A stretch of DNA of 64,000 bases. Source: Rhizobium leguminosarum. GTDB taxonomy: Bacteria; Pseudomonadota; Alphaproteobacteria; Rhizobiales; Rhizobiaceae. Shown one piece after another: positions 1 through 8,930 of the stretch. Under the pieces are notes generated by a model. That model was not told where the DNA came from, searched no databases, and saw only the letters and a list, made by a program, of their open reading frames with translations. Where the stretch lies: assembly GCF_002953715.1 (NCBI RefSeq), contig NZ_CP025012.1, forward strand, positions 3,736,501 through 3,800,500. The letters are read 5' to 3'. The translations under genes were made by a program, and so were the position numbers. How positions within the stretch are numbered: position 1 is the first letter of the stretch; the number at the start of each line of letters is the position of its first letter.

Positions 1-1593
1 GAAGGCAATCGAAGCCTGCAGCTCTTCCGCTTGGGTCGCGAGCTCTTCCGAGGTTGCCGACATCTGCTCGGAGGCACCGGCATTCTGCTGCGTTACCTTG
101 TCGAGCTGCTGGATCGCTTCGTTGATCTGCGAAGCACCGACATCCTGTTCGCGGCATGCGGCGCTGATCTCGGAGACCAGTTCCGCCGTCTTGCGGATAT
201 CGGGCACCAGCCGGCCGAGCATGTCGCCGGCATCCTGAGCGGCCTTGACCGTATCGCCCGACATAGAGCTGATTTCGGCAGCGGCCGACTGGCTGCGTTC
301 GGCAAGCTTGCGCACTTCCGAGGCGACGACCGCAAATCCCTTGCCGTGTTCCCCTGCACGCGCCGCTTCGACGGCAGCGTTGAGCGCCAAGAGATCGGTC
401 TGGCGGGCGATTTCCTGGACGATGCCGATCTTCTCGGCGATGGTCCGCATCGCCTGTACGGCGCGCGTCACCGCTTCGCCGCTCATCTCCGCGTCCTTCG
501 CCGATTGGCGGGCGATCTTTTCGGTCTGCGCGGCGTTATCGGCGTTCTGTTTGATGTTAGCGGCCATCTCTTCCATCGAGGCGGAAGCCTCTTCGGCCGA
601 AGCCGCCTGTTCGGTGGCACCCTGCGACACCTGCTCGGAACTCGAGGACAGCTCCTGGCTGCCGGCCGAGACATTTTCTGCGGCAGCAGCCGCATCGGAG
701 ACGACGCCACGCAGGCGCTCGACCATCTGTTCGAGGGCAATGCCGAGCGTGTCCTTCTCCGAAAGCGGCTTCGGAGACACCGTCAGGTCGCCGTTCGCGA
801 TCTGGTTGGCGATACCAGCGGTGCTGCGAAGATTGCCCGTCATGACGTTGATCGTGTTGACCAGATCCTTGATCTCGTCATTGCTGTTGATCTCGACCTT
901 CTGGTTCAGGTCACCGATGGCAACGGCGCTGGCAACGTTCATGATCTTGCGCAGGCCGCTGTTGACGCCGAGCGCGATCCACAGTGCAGCGGCGAACGCG
1001 ATGACGGAAGCCCCGATAGCGATACCGATCAGCATGTTCTTCGTCGAACTATAAAGAACGTCTGTGTCGTTATCGGCTTGCGTCATCGACTTCTGCTGAA
1101 GCGTGACGAGCGTCTCGAAAACATCTTCGAGTTCCATGACGAGAGCGCGAACCTCTCCCGACGAAAGCGCCGCTGCCGCTGCCCTGTCGCCGCTTTCCTG
1201 GATGGAAGCGACTTTGTTGGAGCCCTCACTGAAACGTTTGGCCAACTCGACCAGCCTGTCCCAGGTGGGCTTGCCCTCGGCAGTTGCGAGCTGTTGGCCG
1301 CCTCTGGCGAAGACCACCATTTCATCCAGGCTCTTCGCCGAGTTCTGGTAGTCCTTCCTGGCCACTTCGGGATCCATTTCCAGAAGGGCGTTCTTCTGCC
1401 AGCGAACGGCATTGAGCTCCGCAGTCTTTGCCTCCAGAGCCAGTTCCAGCCTCTTTGCCGGACCCGAAATAAGGTTGCCGACAGCATCGTTCAGGGAACT
1501 GAGACTGATGATTCCATAGACCGCGCTGCCCACCAGCAACAATATGACAAAGCCGAATGCGGCTGCGAGCTTAAGTTTAATCGTAATACGCAT
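1..1593 (-). CDS. Methyl-accepting chemotaxis protein with two HAMP units (C-terminus off window)
   Basis: Transmembrane chemoreceptor that relays ligand binding to CheA/CheW. Translating the minus strand gives 531 codons without a stop; the 3' end lies beyond base 1. The start MRITIKLKL matches its two downstream-neighbour paralogs and has GGAGAGG upstream. Rough layout: TM1 at residues 10-30, a four-helix-bundle type periplasmic domain to about 180, TM2 at 184-210, a first HAMP at 211-248 and a second HAMP-like unit with the GDLTVSPKPLS signature at 255-290. The signalling domain follows, with the classic tip ALNAAVEAARAGEHGKGF near residues 400-430. It is the last visible gene of the che operon and third in a tandem receptor array. 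The ligand cannot be inferred. Confidence 0.95.
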   Translation of the reverse strand, partial: MRITIKLKLAAAFGFVILLLVGSAVYGIISLSSLNDAVGNLISGPAKRLELALEAKTAELNAVRWQKNALLEMDPEVARKDYQNSAKSLDEMVVFARGGQQLATAEGKPTWDRLVELAKRFSEGSNKVASIQESGDRAAAAALSSGEVRALVMELEDVFETLVTLQQKSMTQADNDTDVLYSSTKNMLIGIAIGASVIAFAAALWIALGVNSGLRKIMNVASAVAIGDLNQKVEINSNDEIKDLVNTINVMTGNLRSTAGIANQIANGDLTVSPKPLSEKDTLGIALEQMVERLRGVVSDAAAAAENVSAGSQELSSSSEQVSQGATEQAASAEEASASMEEMAANIKQNADNAAQTEKIARQSAKDAEMSGEAVTRAVQAMRTIAEKIGIVQEIARQTDLLALNAAVEAARAGEHGKGFAVVASEVRKLAERSQSAAAEISSMSGDTVKAAQDAGDMLGRLVPDIRKTAELVSEISAACREQDVGASQINEAIQQLDKVTQQNAGASEQMSATSEELATQAEELQASIAF

Positions 1594-1756
1594 CTCAATA
1601 TACCTCTCCGAGAGCGAAGCAATAAATGTGGACTAGGGGGCGCGGCATCATGCAGCAAAGACATTCCGGTAGGCGAAGCGTGCGTCGCGGGCCATGCTGG
1701 CTGGCCCACGACAATTGCGAACGGGGGAGCGGTTAGGCGCTTCCCCCAGGGGCGCG

Positions 1757-3679
1757 CTATGCGCTCTCCCTAAACTCGTCATCGGCCGTGTCGGGACCGC
1801 CCATCGACAGGTCCAGGGCAAACCCTTTGACGCGGGCCTGCTGACCGGCGATCGTATTGGCGGCCGCCTTGCTGACCGGTTTGCGCGGGGCCGCAGGGAC
1901 CCGGCTGCGGGCGGTGAGTTTTGCAGCCGGCGCGCGCTCGCGGCGCCCACCCGCCATATCGACCTTGAAGAAGGCGATCGACGTCTGCAGCTCTTCGGCC
2001 TGGGAGGCGAGTTCCTCGGAGGTCGCCGACATCTGCTCGGAGGCGCCGGCATTCTGCTGCGTCACCTTGTCGAGTTGCTGGATCGCTTCGTTGATCTGCG
2101 AAGCGCCGATATCCTGTTCGCGGCAGGCCGCGCTGATCTCGGAGACCAGTTCCGCCGTCTTGCGGATATCGGGCACCAGCCGTCCGAGCATTTCCCCCGC
2201 TTCCTGGGCCGCCGTCACCGTATCGCTCGACATCGAGCTGATCTCGGCGGCAGCCGACTGGCTGCGTTCAGCAAGCTTGCGCACTTCGGATGCAACGACT
2301 GCGAAACCCTTGCCGTGCTCACCCGCACGAGCCGCTTCCACGGCAGCGTTGAGGGCGAGAAGATCGGTCTGGCGGGCGATTTCCTGGACGATGCCGATCT
2401 TCTGGGCAATCGTGCGCATCGCGTCGACAGCGCGGGAGACAGCCTCGCCGCTGGCTTCCGCATCCTTCGCCGACTGACGGGCGATCTTTTCGGTCTGGGC
2501 GGCATTGTCGGCGTTCTGCTTGATGTTGGAGGCCATCTCTTCCATCGAGGCGGAAGCCTCTTCGGCGGAAGCCGCCTGCTCCGTGGCGCCCTGCGACACC
2601 TGCTCGGAGCTTGCCGAAAGTTCCTGGCTGCCGGAAGAGACGTTCTCGGCGGCCGATATCGCGTCAGCGACGACGCCGCGCAGGCGCTCGACCATCTGTT
2701 CGAGCGCAAGGCCCAGCGCATCCTTGTCGGAGAGTGGCTTCGGAGACACCGTCAGGTCGCCGTTTGCGATCTGATCGGCGATCCCGGCGGTGGTCCGCAG
2801 GTTGGAGATCATGCTCTGCATCGCGATGCCGAGCACATCCTTATCCGAAAGCGGCTTGGCATCGGTGCTGAGGTCGCCCATGGCAATCTGATCGGCAAGG
2901 GCTGCCGTGGCACGCAGATTGGCAGTCATCCTATTGACCGTGTTGATGAGATCCTTGATCTCGTCATTGGTCTTCACGTCGACCGTTTGGTTGAGGTCAC
3001 CGATTGCGACGGCATTTGCGACGGTCGTGATCTTCCGCAGGCCGTTGTTGATTCCGAGCGTGATCCACAACGCCGCGATGAGCGCAACGAGCACGGCGAT
3101 GCCGGAAGTGGTAGTGAGGATCAGCTTGGTCGAGTTATAAAGATCGGTGTTCGACTGATCGGTCGTCTTCATGCCCTTGCGCTGGATCTCGATGAGTGCA
3201 GCAATCGCGTCACCCATGTCGTTGGTCATCGTGCGCAGGTCGCCGAGCGACAGCGCCAGTGCGCCGGCTTGATCGCCCCTGGCGTCAAGCTGCTGCAGCT
3301 CGGCGGATCTGTCGCGGAATTTCGCGCCGATCGTCTGCAGCTTTTCCCAATAGGGTTTGCCTTCCGGCGAAGCGATGGCATGGCCGGCATCGACGGCGTC
3401 AAACATGGCCTGCAAGTTCTGGTCGGCCTCCTTGTAGAAACCGGCAGCGCTGTCGGGATCCGTGGAAAGCAGTGCGTTCTTCTGAGCGCGGATGGCGTTG
3501 ACTTCGGCGACATTGGCGGTCAGTGCCAATTCCAGACGGCGCATCGGCCCGTCGATCATCTTGCCGCTGGCGTCGTTCAAGGTGCCGAGGCTCATGCTTC
3601 CGTAGATGGCGATGCCGATCAGCAGCAACGTCATGATGCCGAAGGCAAGCCCCAGCTTGAGTTTAATGGTGAAACGCAT
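1757..3679 (-). CDS. Methyl-accepting chemotaxis protein with three HAMP units
   Basis: Chemoreceptor of 640 residues. It has a short cytoplasmic N-terminus, TM1 at about 10-30, a four-helix-bundle sensor to about 185, TM2 at 186-207, then three successive GDL-containing HAMP-like units at about 213-345. The cytoplasmic methylation/signalling hairpin carries the intact tip ALNAAVEAARAGEHGKGF. The last 30 residues form a conserved tail ending DDEFRESA that recurs in the neighbouring receptor. The start MRFTIKLKL is the family start. The sensor resembles that of the receptor at 1-1593 more than the one at 3945-5651. The gap of about 160 bases to the next receptor shows no terminator, so co-transcription is likely. 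Ligand unknown. Confidence 0.96.
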   Translation of the reverse strand: MRFTIKLKLGLAFGIMTLLLIGIAIYGSMSLGTLNDASGKMIDGPMRRLELALTANVAEVNAIRAQKNALLSTDPDSAAGFYKEADQNLQAMFDAVDAGHAIASPEGKPYWEKLQTIGAKFRDRSAELQQLDARGDQAGALALSLGDLRTMTNDMGDAIAALIEIQRKGMKTTDQSNTDLYNSTKLILTTTSGIAVLVALIAALWITLGINNGLRKITTVANAVAIGDLNQTVDVKTNDEIKDLINTVNRMTANLRATAALADQIAMGDLSTDAKPLSDKDVLGIAMQSMISNLRTTAGIADQIANGDLTVSPKPLSDKDALGLALEQMVERLRGVVADAISAAENVSSGSQELSASSEQVSQGATEQAASAEEASASMEEMASNIKQNADNAAQTEKIARQSAKDAEASGEAVSRAVDAMRTIAQKIGIVQEIARQTDLLALNAAVEAARAGEHGKGFAVVASEVRKLAERSQSAAAEISSMSSDTVTAAQEAGEMLGRLVPDIRKTAELVSEISAACREQDIGASQINEAIQQLDKVTQQNAGASEQMSATSEELASQAEELQTSIAFFKVDMAGGRRERAPAAKLTARSRVPAAPRKPVSKAAANTIAGQQARVKGFALDLSMGGPDTADDEFRESA

Positions 3680-3944
3680 GTGGTATCCCCTCTATGCGGT
3701 CAAAACGAATGGATAGAAACGCGTCCCATCGGCGGGACGTCGAGCTTGAAAGTGATGTGTCTGAAAAGGGGGAAAGCGACTACATTCACTTCCCGGCAGC
3801 CGGACATCTATCGATCGCAGCGCCAACGCCTACATGCGTTGGGGGATATTCCCGTCTCGGGCCACCGGAGCAGCCCGAGGGATCAGTTTGAGGCGAAGGC
3901 GAATAAGCGCTTTCCCCGGGAGAGCTAGCCTCTCCCAGGAGCGC

Positions 3945-5651
3945 TTATGCGCTCTCCCTGAAATCGTCATCGCTGGCGTCCGGACCGCCCATCGACATAT
4001 CGAGAGCAAAGCCCTTGAGACGTTGCTGCTGAGCCGAAATCGTCTGGCCGCGGCCTTGGCTGTGGGCCTGCGGGGCAGCCTTGCGGACAGCGGCCGGGGC
4101 CCTCACCTTGGCCGAAGCTTTTGGCTGCGCTTTGTGGGCGCCGGGCCGTGCGCTGCCTGCCGTATCGACTTTGAAGAAGGCGATCGACGTCTGCAGTTCC
4201 TCCGCCTGGGAAGCGAGTTCCTCGGAGGTTGCCGACATCTGCTCGGAAGCACCGGCATTTTGCTGCGTTACCTTGTCGAGTTGCTGGATCGCTTCGTTGA
4301 TCTGCGAAGCACCGATATCCTGTTCGCGGCAGGCGGCACTGATTTCGGAAACCAGCTCGGCCGTCTTGCGAATGTCGGGCACCAGCCGGCCGAGCATGTC
4401 GCCGGCATCGGCGGCAGCCTTGACAGTGTCGCTCGACATCGAGCTGATTTCGGCAGCCGCCGACTGGCTGCGTTCGGCAAGCTTGCGCACCTCCGAGGCG
4501 ACGACTGCAAAACCCTTGCCGTGTTCGCCAGCGCGTGCGGCTTCCACAGCCGCGTTCAAAGCCAGCAGATCGGTCTGGCGGGCGATTTCCTGGACGATGC
4601 CGATCTTCTGGGCGATCGTGCGCATGGCGTCGACGGCGCGCGTCACCGCTTCACCGCTGGCTTCCGCGTCCTTCGCCGATTGGCGGGCGATCTTTTCGGT
4701 CTGCGCGGCGTTATCGGCGTTCTGTTTGATGTTAGCGGCCATCTCTTCCATCGAGGCGGAAGCCTCTTCGGCCGAAGCCGCCTGTTCAGTGGCGCCCTGC
4801 GACACCTGCTCGGAGCTCGCCGAAAGTTGCTGGCTGCCGGAAGAGACGTTTTCGGCGGCCGACAATGCGTCGGCGACGACGCCGCGCAGGCGTTCGATCA
4901 TCGTGTTGACGTTGCCCAGAAGTTCGCCGATTTCATCATGGCTGGTGATATCGGCCATCTTTGTCAGATCGCCTTCCGACACTTCGCGAACCACGGTGTT
5001 GGCACGGCTGAGGCCCTTGCTGATCGTGCTGGCGATCCAGAAGGCGGTGAAGGCAGCAATCAGCAGGGCTACCGCGGCGACCGCAACCATCATTGTCCGC
5101 GTCGTCGTGTACTGCGCTTCGGCGCCGTCGTCAGCAGCCTTCATGCGCTGCTTTTCAAGTGCCAGGATCTCGCTGAGCGTCGAGTCGATGTCGTTGGCAG
5201 CGGCCCGCGCCGTCGTGACGGAGATGGTATTTGCGCCTTCGGCATTGCCGGCCTTCACATATTCGCGGATCTGATCGTCGGCTCCATTGAAGGTTTTGGA
5301 AAGTTCGGCGATGCGCGCCCAGCGCGCCTTGCCTTCTTCCGTTGCCAGCGCCAGCACCTGGCTGAAGGCGTCGGCGAATTCCTTGCGGGCCTGATTGCCC
5401 TTGGCGATTGCCCCGGCCGTCTCGTCTGCGCTGCGGGCGGTGAGCAGGTTCTTCTGCTGGCGGATCGCCTCGAGCTGAGCGATGTTGATCTGCTGCGCGA
5501 AATCCAGGCGGGCTGCCGGGCCGGCGAGAAGCTTATCGATCGTGTCGTTCAGCGATCCAAGGCTGAAGACACCGTAAGCGGCGGTGCCCACGAGCATTAT
5601 GATGATGAAGGTGAACGCGGTCACCAGTTTCGTCTTGATTGTCAGTCGCAT
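3945..5651 (-). CDS. Methyl-accepting chemotaxis protein with one HAMP unit
   Basis: Chemoreceptor of 568 residues: TM1 near 10-30, a four-helix-bundle sensor, TM2 near 190-210, one HAMP unit (about 212-260) and a signalling hairpin almost identical to the two other receptors. The start is placed at 5651, not at an in-frame ATG at 5678. MRLTIKTKL aligns with the paralog starts, and GAGGGG/GGGGA lies just upstream of it. The tail ends DDDFRESA. The gene starts only 33 bases beyond the cheW stop, so it belongs to the che operon. A 125-bp block is identical at DNA level to the outer receptor at 488-612 but not to the middle receptor. Confidence 0.96.
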   Translation of the reverse strand: MRLTIKTKLVTAFTFIIIMLVGTAAYGVFSLGSLNDTIDKLLAGPAARLDFAQQINIAQLEAIRQQKNLLTARSADETAGAIAKGNQARKEFADAFSQVLALATEEGKARWARIAELSKTFNGADDQIREYVKAGNAEGANTISVTTARAAANDIDSTLSEILALEKQRMKAADDGAEAQYTTTRTMMVAVAAVALLIAAFTAFWIASTISKGLSRANTVVREVSEGDLTKMADITSHDEIGELLGNVNTMIERLRGVVADALSAAENVSSGSQQLSASSEQVSQGATEQAASAEEASASMEEMAANIKQNADNAAQTEKIARQSAKDAEASGEAVTRAVDAMRTIAQKIGIVQEIARQTDLLALNAAVEAARAGEHGKGFAVVASEVRKLAERSQSAAAEISSMSSDTVKAAADAGDMLGRLVPDIRKTAELVSEISAACREQDIGASQINEAIQQLDKVTQQNAGASEQMSATSEELASQAEELQTSIAFFKVDTAGSARPGAHKAQPKASAKVRAPAAVRKAAPQAHSQGRGQTISAQQQRLKGFALDMSMGGPDASDDDFRESA

Positions 5652-5684
5652 GGTCCCCAAACCCCTCGTTGAATTCATCCAGCG

Positions 5685-6197
5685 TCAATTAGCGGCTCCC
5701 GCCGCGTCGTGCCTCGATGAAAAAATCGCCTGCAGATTAGGAAGAATGATGAATTCTCCGCCCCTCTTCACCAGGCAGTTGATGTAGTCGGCGCGCCAGC
5801 GCATGCCGATGCTCGGCGGCGCCTCGCTCGCGGACTTTGCGAGTGTCGTCACCTCGTTCACCTTGTCGGTTCTGAGGCCGACGAGCGTCTGCTCGCCCTG
5901 CAGATCGATCTCGATGACGATGATGCGGCTGTCGATCGTCGCCTCTGCTGCTTCCATCCCGAAGGCGAGACGCAGGTCGGCGAGCGGAATGACCTTGCCG
6001 CGGAAGTTGATGACACTGGCGACGAAGGGCTGGCTGCCCGGCACCGCGGTCTCCGGAAGCAGGTCCAGGATTTCCCGGACGATGACCGCTTCCAGCGCGA
6101 AGGTTTCGCCATTGAGATCAAAGGTCAGGACCTCGACTTCCTCGGCATAGCTCCAGTGATTGTCGAATCGTTCGGCTGTTGCTGCTGTTGCACTCAT
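5685..6197 (-). CDS. cheW: Chemotaxis adaptor CheW
   Basis: Adaptor of 170 residues that links receptors to the CheA kinase in the cytoplasmic array. The CheW/SH3-like fold is recognisable from LTFDLNGETFALEA at the start of the domain, the VPGSQPFVASVINFRGKVIPLADLR core and the GLRTDKVNEV strand. Its length is typical of the family. Its ATG overlaps the cheA stop by 4 nt, indicating translational coupling and a matched CheA:CheW ratio. The receptor genes follow directly downstream. Confidence 0.96.
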   Translation of the reverse strand: MSATAATAERFDNHWSYAEEVEVLTFDLNGETFALEAVIVREILDLLPETAVPGSQPFVASVINFRGKVIPLADLRLAFGMEAAEATIDSRIIVIEIDLQGEQTLVGLRTDKVNEVTTLAKSASEAPPSIGMRWRADYINCLVKRGGEFIILPNLQAIFSSRHDAAGAAN

Positions 6198-8239
6198 CCT
6201 GCTACACGCAATTGCGCCTCCTGTTGCTGACCCGCGGCAACCAGGTGCCCGACGTCGAGAATGAGAGCGACGCTGCCGTCGCCGAGAATGGTGGCGCCCG
6301 AGAAGGTCGCAACGTTATTGTGCAATTTAGACATCGACTTGATGACCGTCTGGTGATCGCCGATGATCTGGTCGACGACGAGGCCGACGCGCTCCGTGCC
6401 GGTCGAGATGACGACGACCTTCTGATGCACGTCGGGCTTGGTGCCGGTACGGAAGAGGTCGCGCAGGCGCAGGAAAGGCACCAGGCTGTCGCGCAGCGAG
6501 ATGAAGCTGCGGCCGCGCGAGCGGAGATCTTCCTCGAGTGACAGTTCGAGGCATTCCTCGACCGCCGAGAGCGGGATGACGTAACGGCCGGAACCGACGC
6601 GCACCAGCAGGCCGTCGATGATGGCGAGCGTCAGCGGGATGCGCAGCGACACTTCCGAACCCTGTCCAGGCACGCTGACGATGTCGATCGCGCCGCGGAG
6701 CGCTTCGACCGTCTTCTTGACCACGTCCATGCCGACGCCGCGGCCGGACAGATTGGTGATCGCCGCTGCCGTCGAGAAGCCGGGGGCAAAGATCAGCTGC
6801 AGCAGTTCGGAGTCGGAAAGCGGCTGGCCGGGCTGGATAAGGCCGGAGGATTCGGCCTTGGCGCGAACCCGTTCGCGATTGATGCCGCGACCGTCGTCCT
6901 TGATCGAAATGATCACCTCGCCGCCGGCCTGACGGGCCGAAAGCGTCACCGTCCCGGCTTCGGTCTTGCCGGAGGCAAGGCGATCGGCGGGCGTTTCGAG
7001 GCCATGGTCGATCGAATTGCGCACAAGATGCACCAGCGGATCGGCGAGGCGCTCGATGACCGTCTTGTCGACTTCGGTGCTTTCACCTTCCGTCACCAGC
7101 TCGATCACCTTGCCGGTCTCGCGGGCGAGATCGTGAACGAGGCGGCGGAAGCGGGAGAAGAGCGTGGCGACCGGCACCATGCGCAGCACCATCATCGTGT
7201 CGCGCAATTCGCCGGAGAGGCGTTCGATTTCTTCCGAAACGGAGCGCAGCGCGATATCGGTGCTGGCGCTGGCGAGCTGGCTGAGGCGCGATTGCGCGAT
7301 GACGAGCTCGCCGACGCGGTCCATCAGCTCGTCCAGGCGTTCGGCCGGAACACGGACATTCTCGGCCGCCTTCGCCTGGCTGACGGCGGCAGGCGCCTCG
7401 CGCTTGGCCGGAACCGCCTCGACAGGACGGAATTCCGGGACGGCGGCGGCCGATGTTGCGACGACAGGGGCAGGTGCAGCCTTTTCCTCGACCGGATCGG
7501 CGGTTGCCGCTGCCGTACCGCTGATCTCCTCGACGCTGAGTTCCATATCATCGAGCACGAAGATGAAGACGTCGTCGATCGCCGAACGGTCCTGCTCGCT
7601 GGTCAGCGTCACGTCCCAGGAAATGTGGAGCTCCGTCGGAGCCAGTTCGTCGAGGGGCGGAATGGCCGAGGTGTTGGCGCGCACGCTGCATTCGCCGAGA
7701 TCGCGCAACTCGTCCAGCAGGCCGAGCGGGTTGGTGCCGTTGGCCATCGAATTGGCGGGCAGGCTGAAGCGGATGCGCCAGCTGTTCTTCTTCTTCTTCG
7801 CCGGCGCCTCGCGCCCGGCCGCAGTCGTAGGAACAGCGGCGGGCGCTGCTACAGCCGCCGCTTGCTTGCCGCCGACGGCAGCCTGCAGCTGCGCCAGAAG
7901 CTTATGCCCGGTATCGCCGTGATCGGCGTCCGGCTGGTCGACGAGGGCACGCATATGGTCCTGGGCGGCGAGAACGGCGGCGACGAGTTCACTGGTCGCC
8001 GCGACCTCGCCCTTGCGGACGCGGTCGAAGGCTGTTTCGCAATGATGGGTGAAGGCGGCGAGCGCTTCGAAACCGAACATCGCGCCGGAGCCCTTGAGCG
8101 TGTGGAGCCCGCGGAACACGGCGTCGACGAGATCCCTGTTGTCGAGCTGGTGGGTCAGGTCGAGAAGACCGGCCTCGATCGCTTCGAGGCATTCGGCAGC
8201 TTCCGTACGGAATACGGCGACCGGATCGAGCGTACTCAT
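6194..8239 (-). CDS. cheA: Chemotaxis histidine kinase CheA
   Basis: Histidine autokinase of 681 residues that phosphorylates CheY. The N-terminal HPt domain (P1) carries HTLKGSGAM with phospho-acceptor His46. A P2-like domain (about 150-245) follows an Ala-rich linker, then a second Ala/Pro linker, the P3 dimerisation helices (about 305-365), the P4 ATPase with N box LVRNSIDHGLE and glycine boxes DDGRGIN and GRGVGMDVV, and a C-terminal CheW-like P5. All catalytic motifs are intact. It overlaps cheY and cheW by 4 nt on either side. No cheB or cheR is visible in the window, so any adaptation genes must lie to the left or elsewhere. Confidence 0.97.
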   Translation of the reverse strand: MSTLDPVAVFRTEAAECLEAIEAGLLDLTHQLDNRDLVDAVFRGLHTLKGSGAMFGFEALAAFTHHCETAFDRVRKGEVAATSELVAAVLAAQDHMRALVDQPDADHGDTGHKLLAQLQAAVGGKQAAAVAAPAAVPTTAAGREAPAKKKKNSWRIRFSLPANSMANGTNPLGLLDELRDLGECSVRANTSAIPPLDELAPTELHISWDVTLTSEQDRSAIDDVFIFVLDDMELSVEEISGTAAATADPVEEKAAPAPVVATSAAAVPEFRPVEAVPAKREAPAAVSQAKAAENVRVPAERLDELMDRVGELVIAQSRLSQLASASTDIALRSVSEEIERLSGELRDTMMVLRMVPVATLFSRFRRLVHDLARETGKVIELVTEGESTEVDKTVIERLADPLVHLVRNSIDHGLETPADRLASGKTEAGTVTLSARQAGGEVIISIKDDGRGINRERVRAKAESSGLIQPGQPLSDSELLQLIFAPGFSTAAAITNLSGRGVGMDVVKKTVEALRGAIDIVSVPGQGSEVSLRIPLTLAIIDGLLVRVGSGRYVIPLSAVEECLELSLEEDLRSRGRSFISLRDSLVPFLRLRDLFRTGTKPDVHQKVVVISTGTERVGLVVDQIIGDHQTVIKSMSKLHNNVATFSGATILGDGSVALILDVGHLVAAGQQQEAQLRVAG

Positions 8240-8604
8240 CGTCCGAGAACCTTCTTCACGATCTTCACCAGACTTTCCGGGTCGAACGGCTTGGTCAGCC
8301 AGCCCGTCGCGCCGGCAGCCTTGGCGCGCGCCTTGAGGTCGGCGTCCGATTCCGTCGTCAGGAAGATGATCGGAACGCCGGCCTGCGCCGGCAGCTTGCG
8401 CAGTTCCTCGATCATCGTCAGCCCGTCCATCACAGGCATGTTCAGATCGGTCACGATCAGATCGAAGCTGCTGCCCTTGGCGGTCGCGAGGCCCTCTGCC
8501 CCATTGACCGCCTCGGTGACGCTATAGCCGGCATTGGTCAGCGTGACCTTGGTGGTCAGACGAATGCTGGCGGAATCGTCGACAGTCAGGATATTTGCAC
8601 TCAT
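8236..8604 (-). CDS. cheY: Single-domain response regulator CheY
   Basis: Response regulator of 122 residues with no output domain, the usual CheY length. The acidic pair DD at 9-10, phospho-acceptor Asp53 in VTDLNMPVMDG, the Thr in FLTTES and the Lys in LTKPF form a complete receiver active site. It overlaps both the STAS gene and cheA by 4 nt, so it is translated from the same message. Whether its target is the flagellar motor or another machine cannot be read from the window, because no flagellar genes are present here. Confidence 0.96.
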   Translation of the reverse strand: MSANILTVDDSASIRLTTKVTLTNAGYSVTEAVNGAEGLATAKGSSFDLIVTDLNMPVMDGLTMIEELRKLPAQAGVPIIFLTTESDADLKARAKAAGATGWLTKPFDPESLVKIVKKVLGR

Positions 8605-8930
8605 AACGTCACCTCTTTATGCAACCAGAAATTTGCGTCTTCTTGATCGAAGGATTCGATGAAACCTGCGCGTTCAAGTACCTTCAAGACCGAGCCATTG
8701 GCCGGAGAAGAAAGCTTGAATGTCTTTCCCTTGGTCTTTGCTTGACGGCGCGAGGATTCGATGAGTTGAATGAAACTCAGATCCGCTTCCGCACCTTCTG
8801 GAATGCTAACGATGATTGTATCATGGCTATGAAATCCATCATTAAACTTGGAATATAGTTCGGTCACGTTACGGATGCTGAGCACGTCTGGCAAATTTAT
8901 AGATTCGTAATATTGTTTCTGAGTATCCAA
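8601..8930 (-). CDS. STAS-domain protein heading the chemotaxis operon
   Basis: Small protein of 109 residues with a STAS (anti-sigma-antagonist-like) fold, inferred from the central ADLSFIQLIESSRRQAK helix-strand motif and a C-terminal LERAGFIESF segment. The Ser in DLSF sits where SpoIIAA-type proteins are phosphorylated. The start codon is TTG, supported by a strong AGGAGG five bases upstream. It overlaps cheY by 4 nt and is the first gene of the operon. Proteins of this kind head some rhizobial and other chemosensory clusters. Their role is poorly defined; a link to kinase output or array assembly is inference. Confidence 0.8.
   Translation of the reverse strand: MDTQKQYYESINLPDVLSIRNVTELYSKFNDGFHSHDTIIVSIPEGAEADLSFIQLIESSRRQAKTKGKTFKLSSPANGSVLKVLERAGFIESFDQEDANFWLHKEVTL

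Noticed and set aside
1694..3928. A 744-codon plus-strand open frame across the receptor genes
   Set aside because: It is the mirror of conserved receptor codons (repeated in the next receptor at 3834-5672) and has no recognisable protein features.
7004..8527. A 507-codon plus-strand frame opposite cheA and cheY
   Set aside because: It is antisense to intact CheA motifs and crosses the cheA-cheY border without any gene signal.
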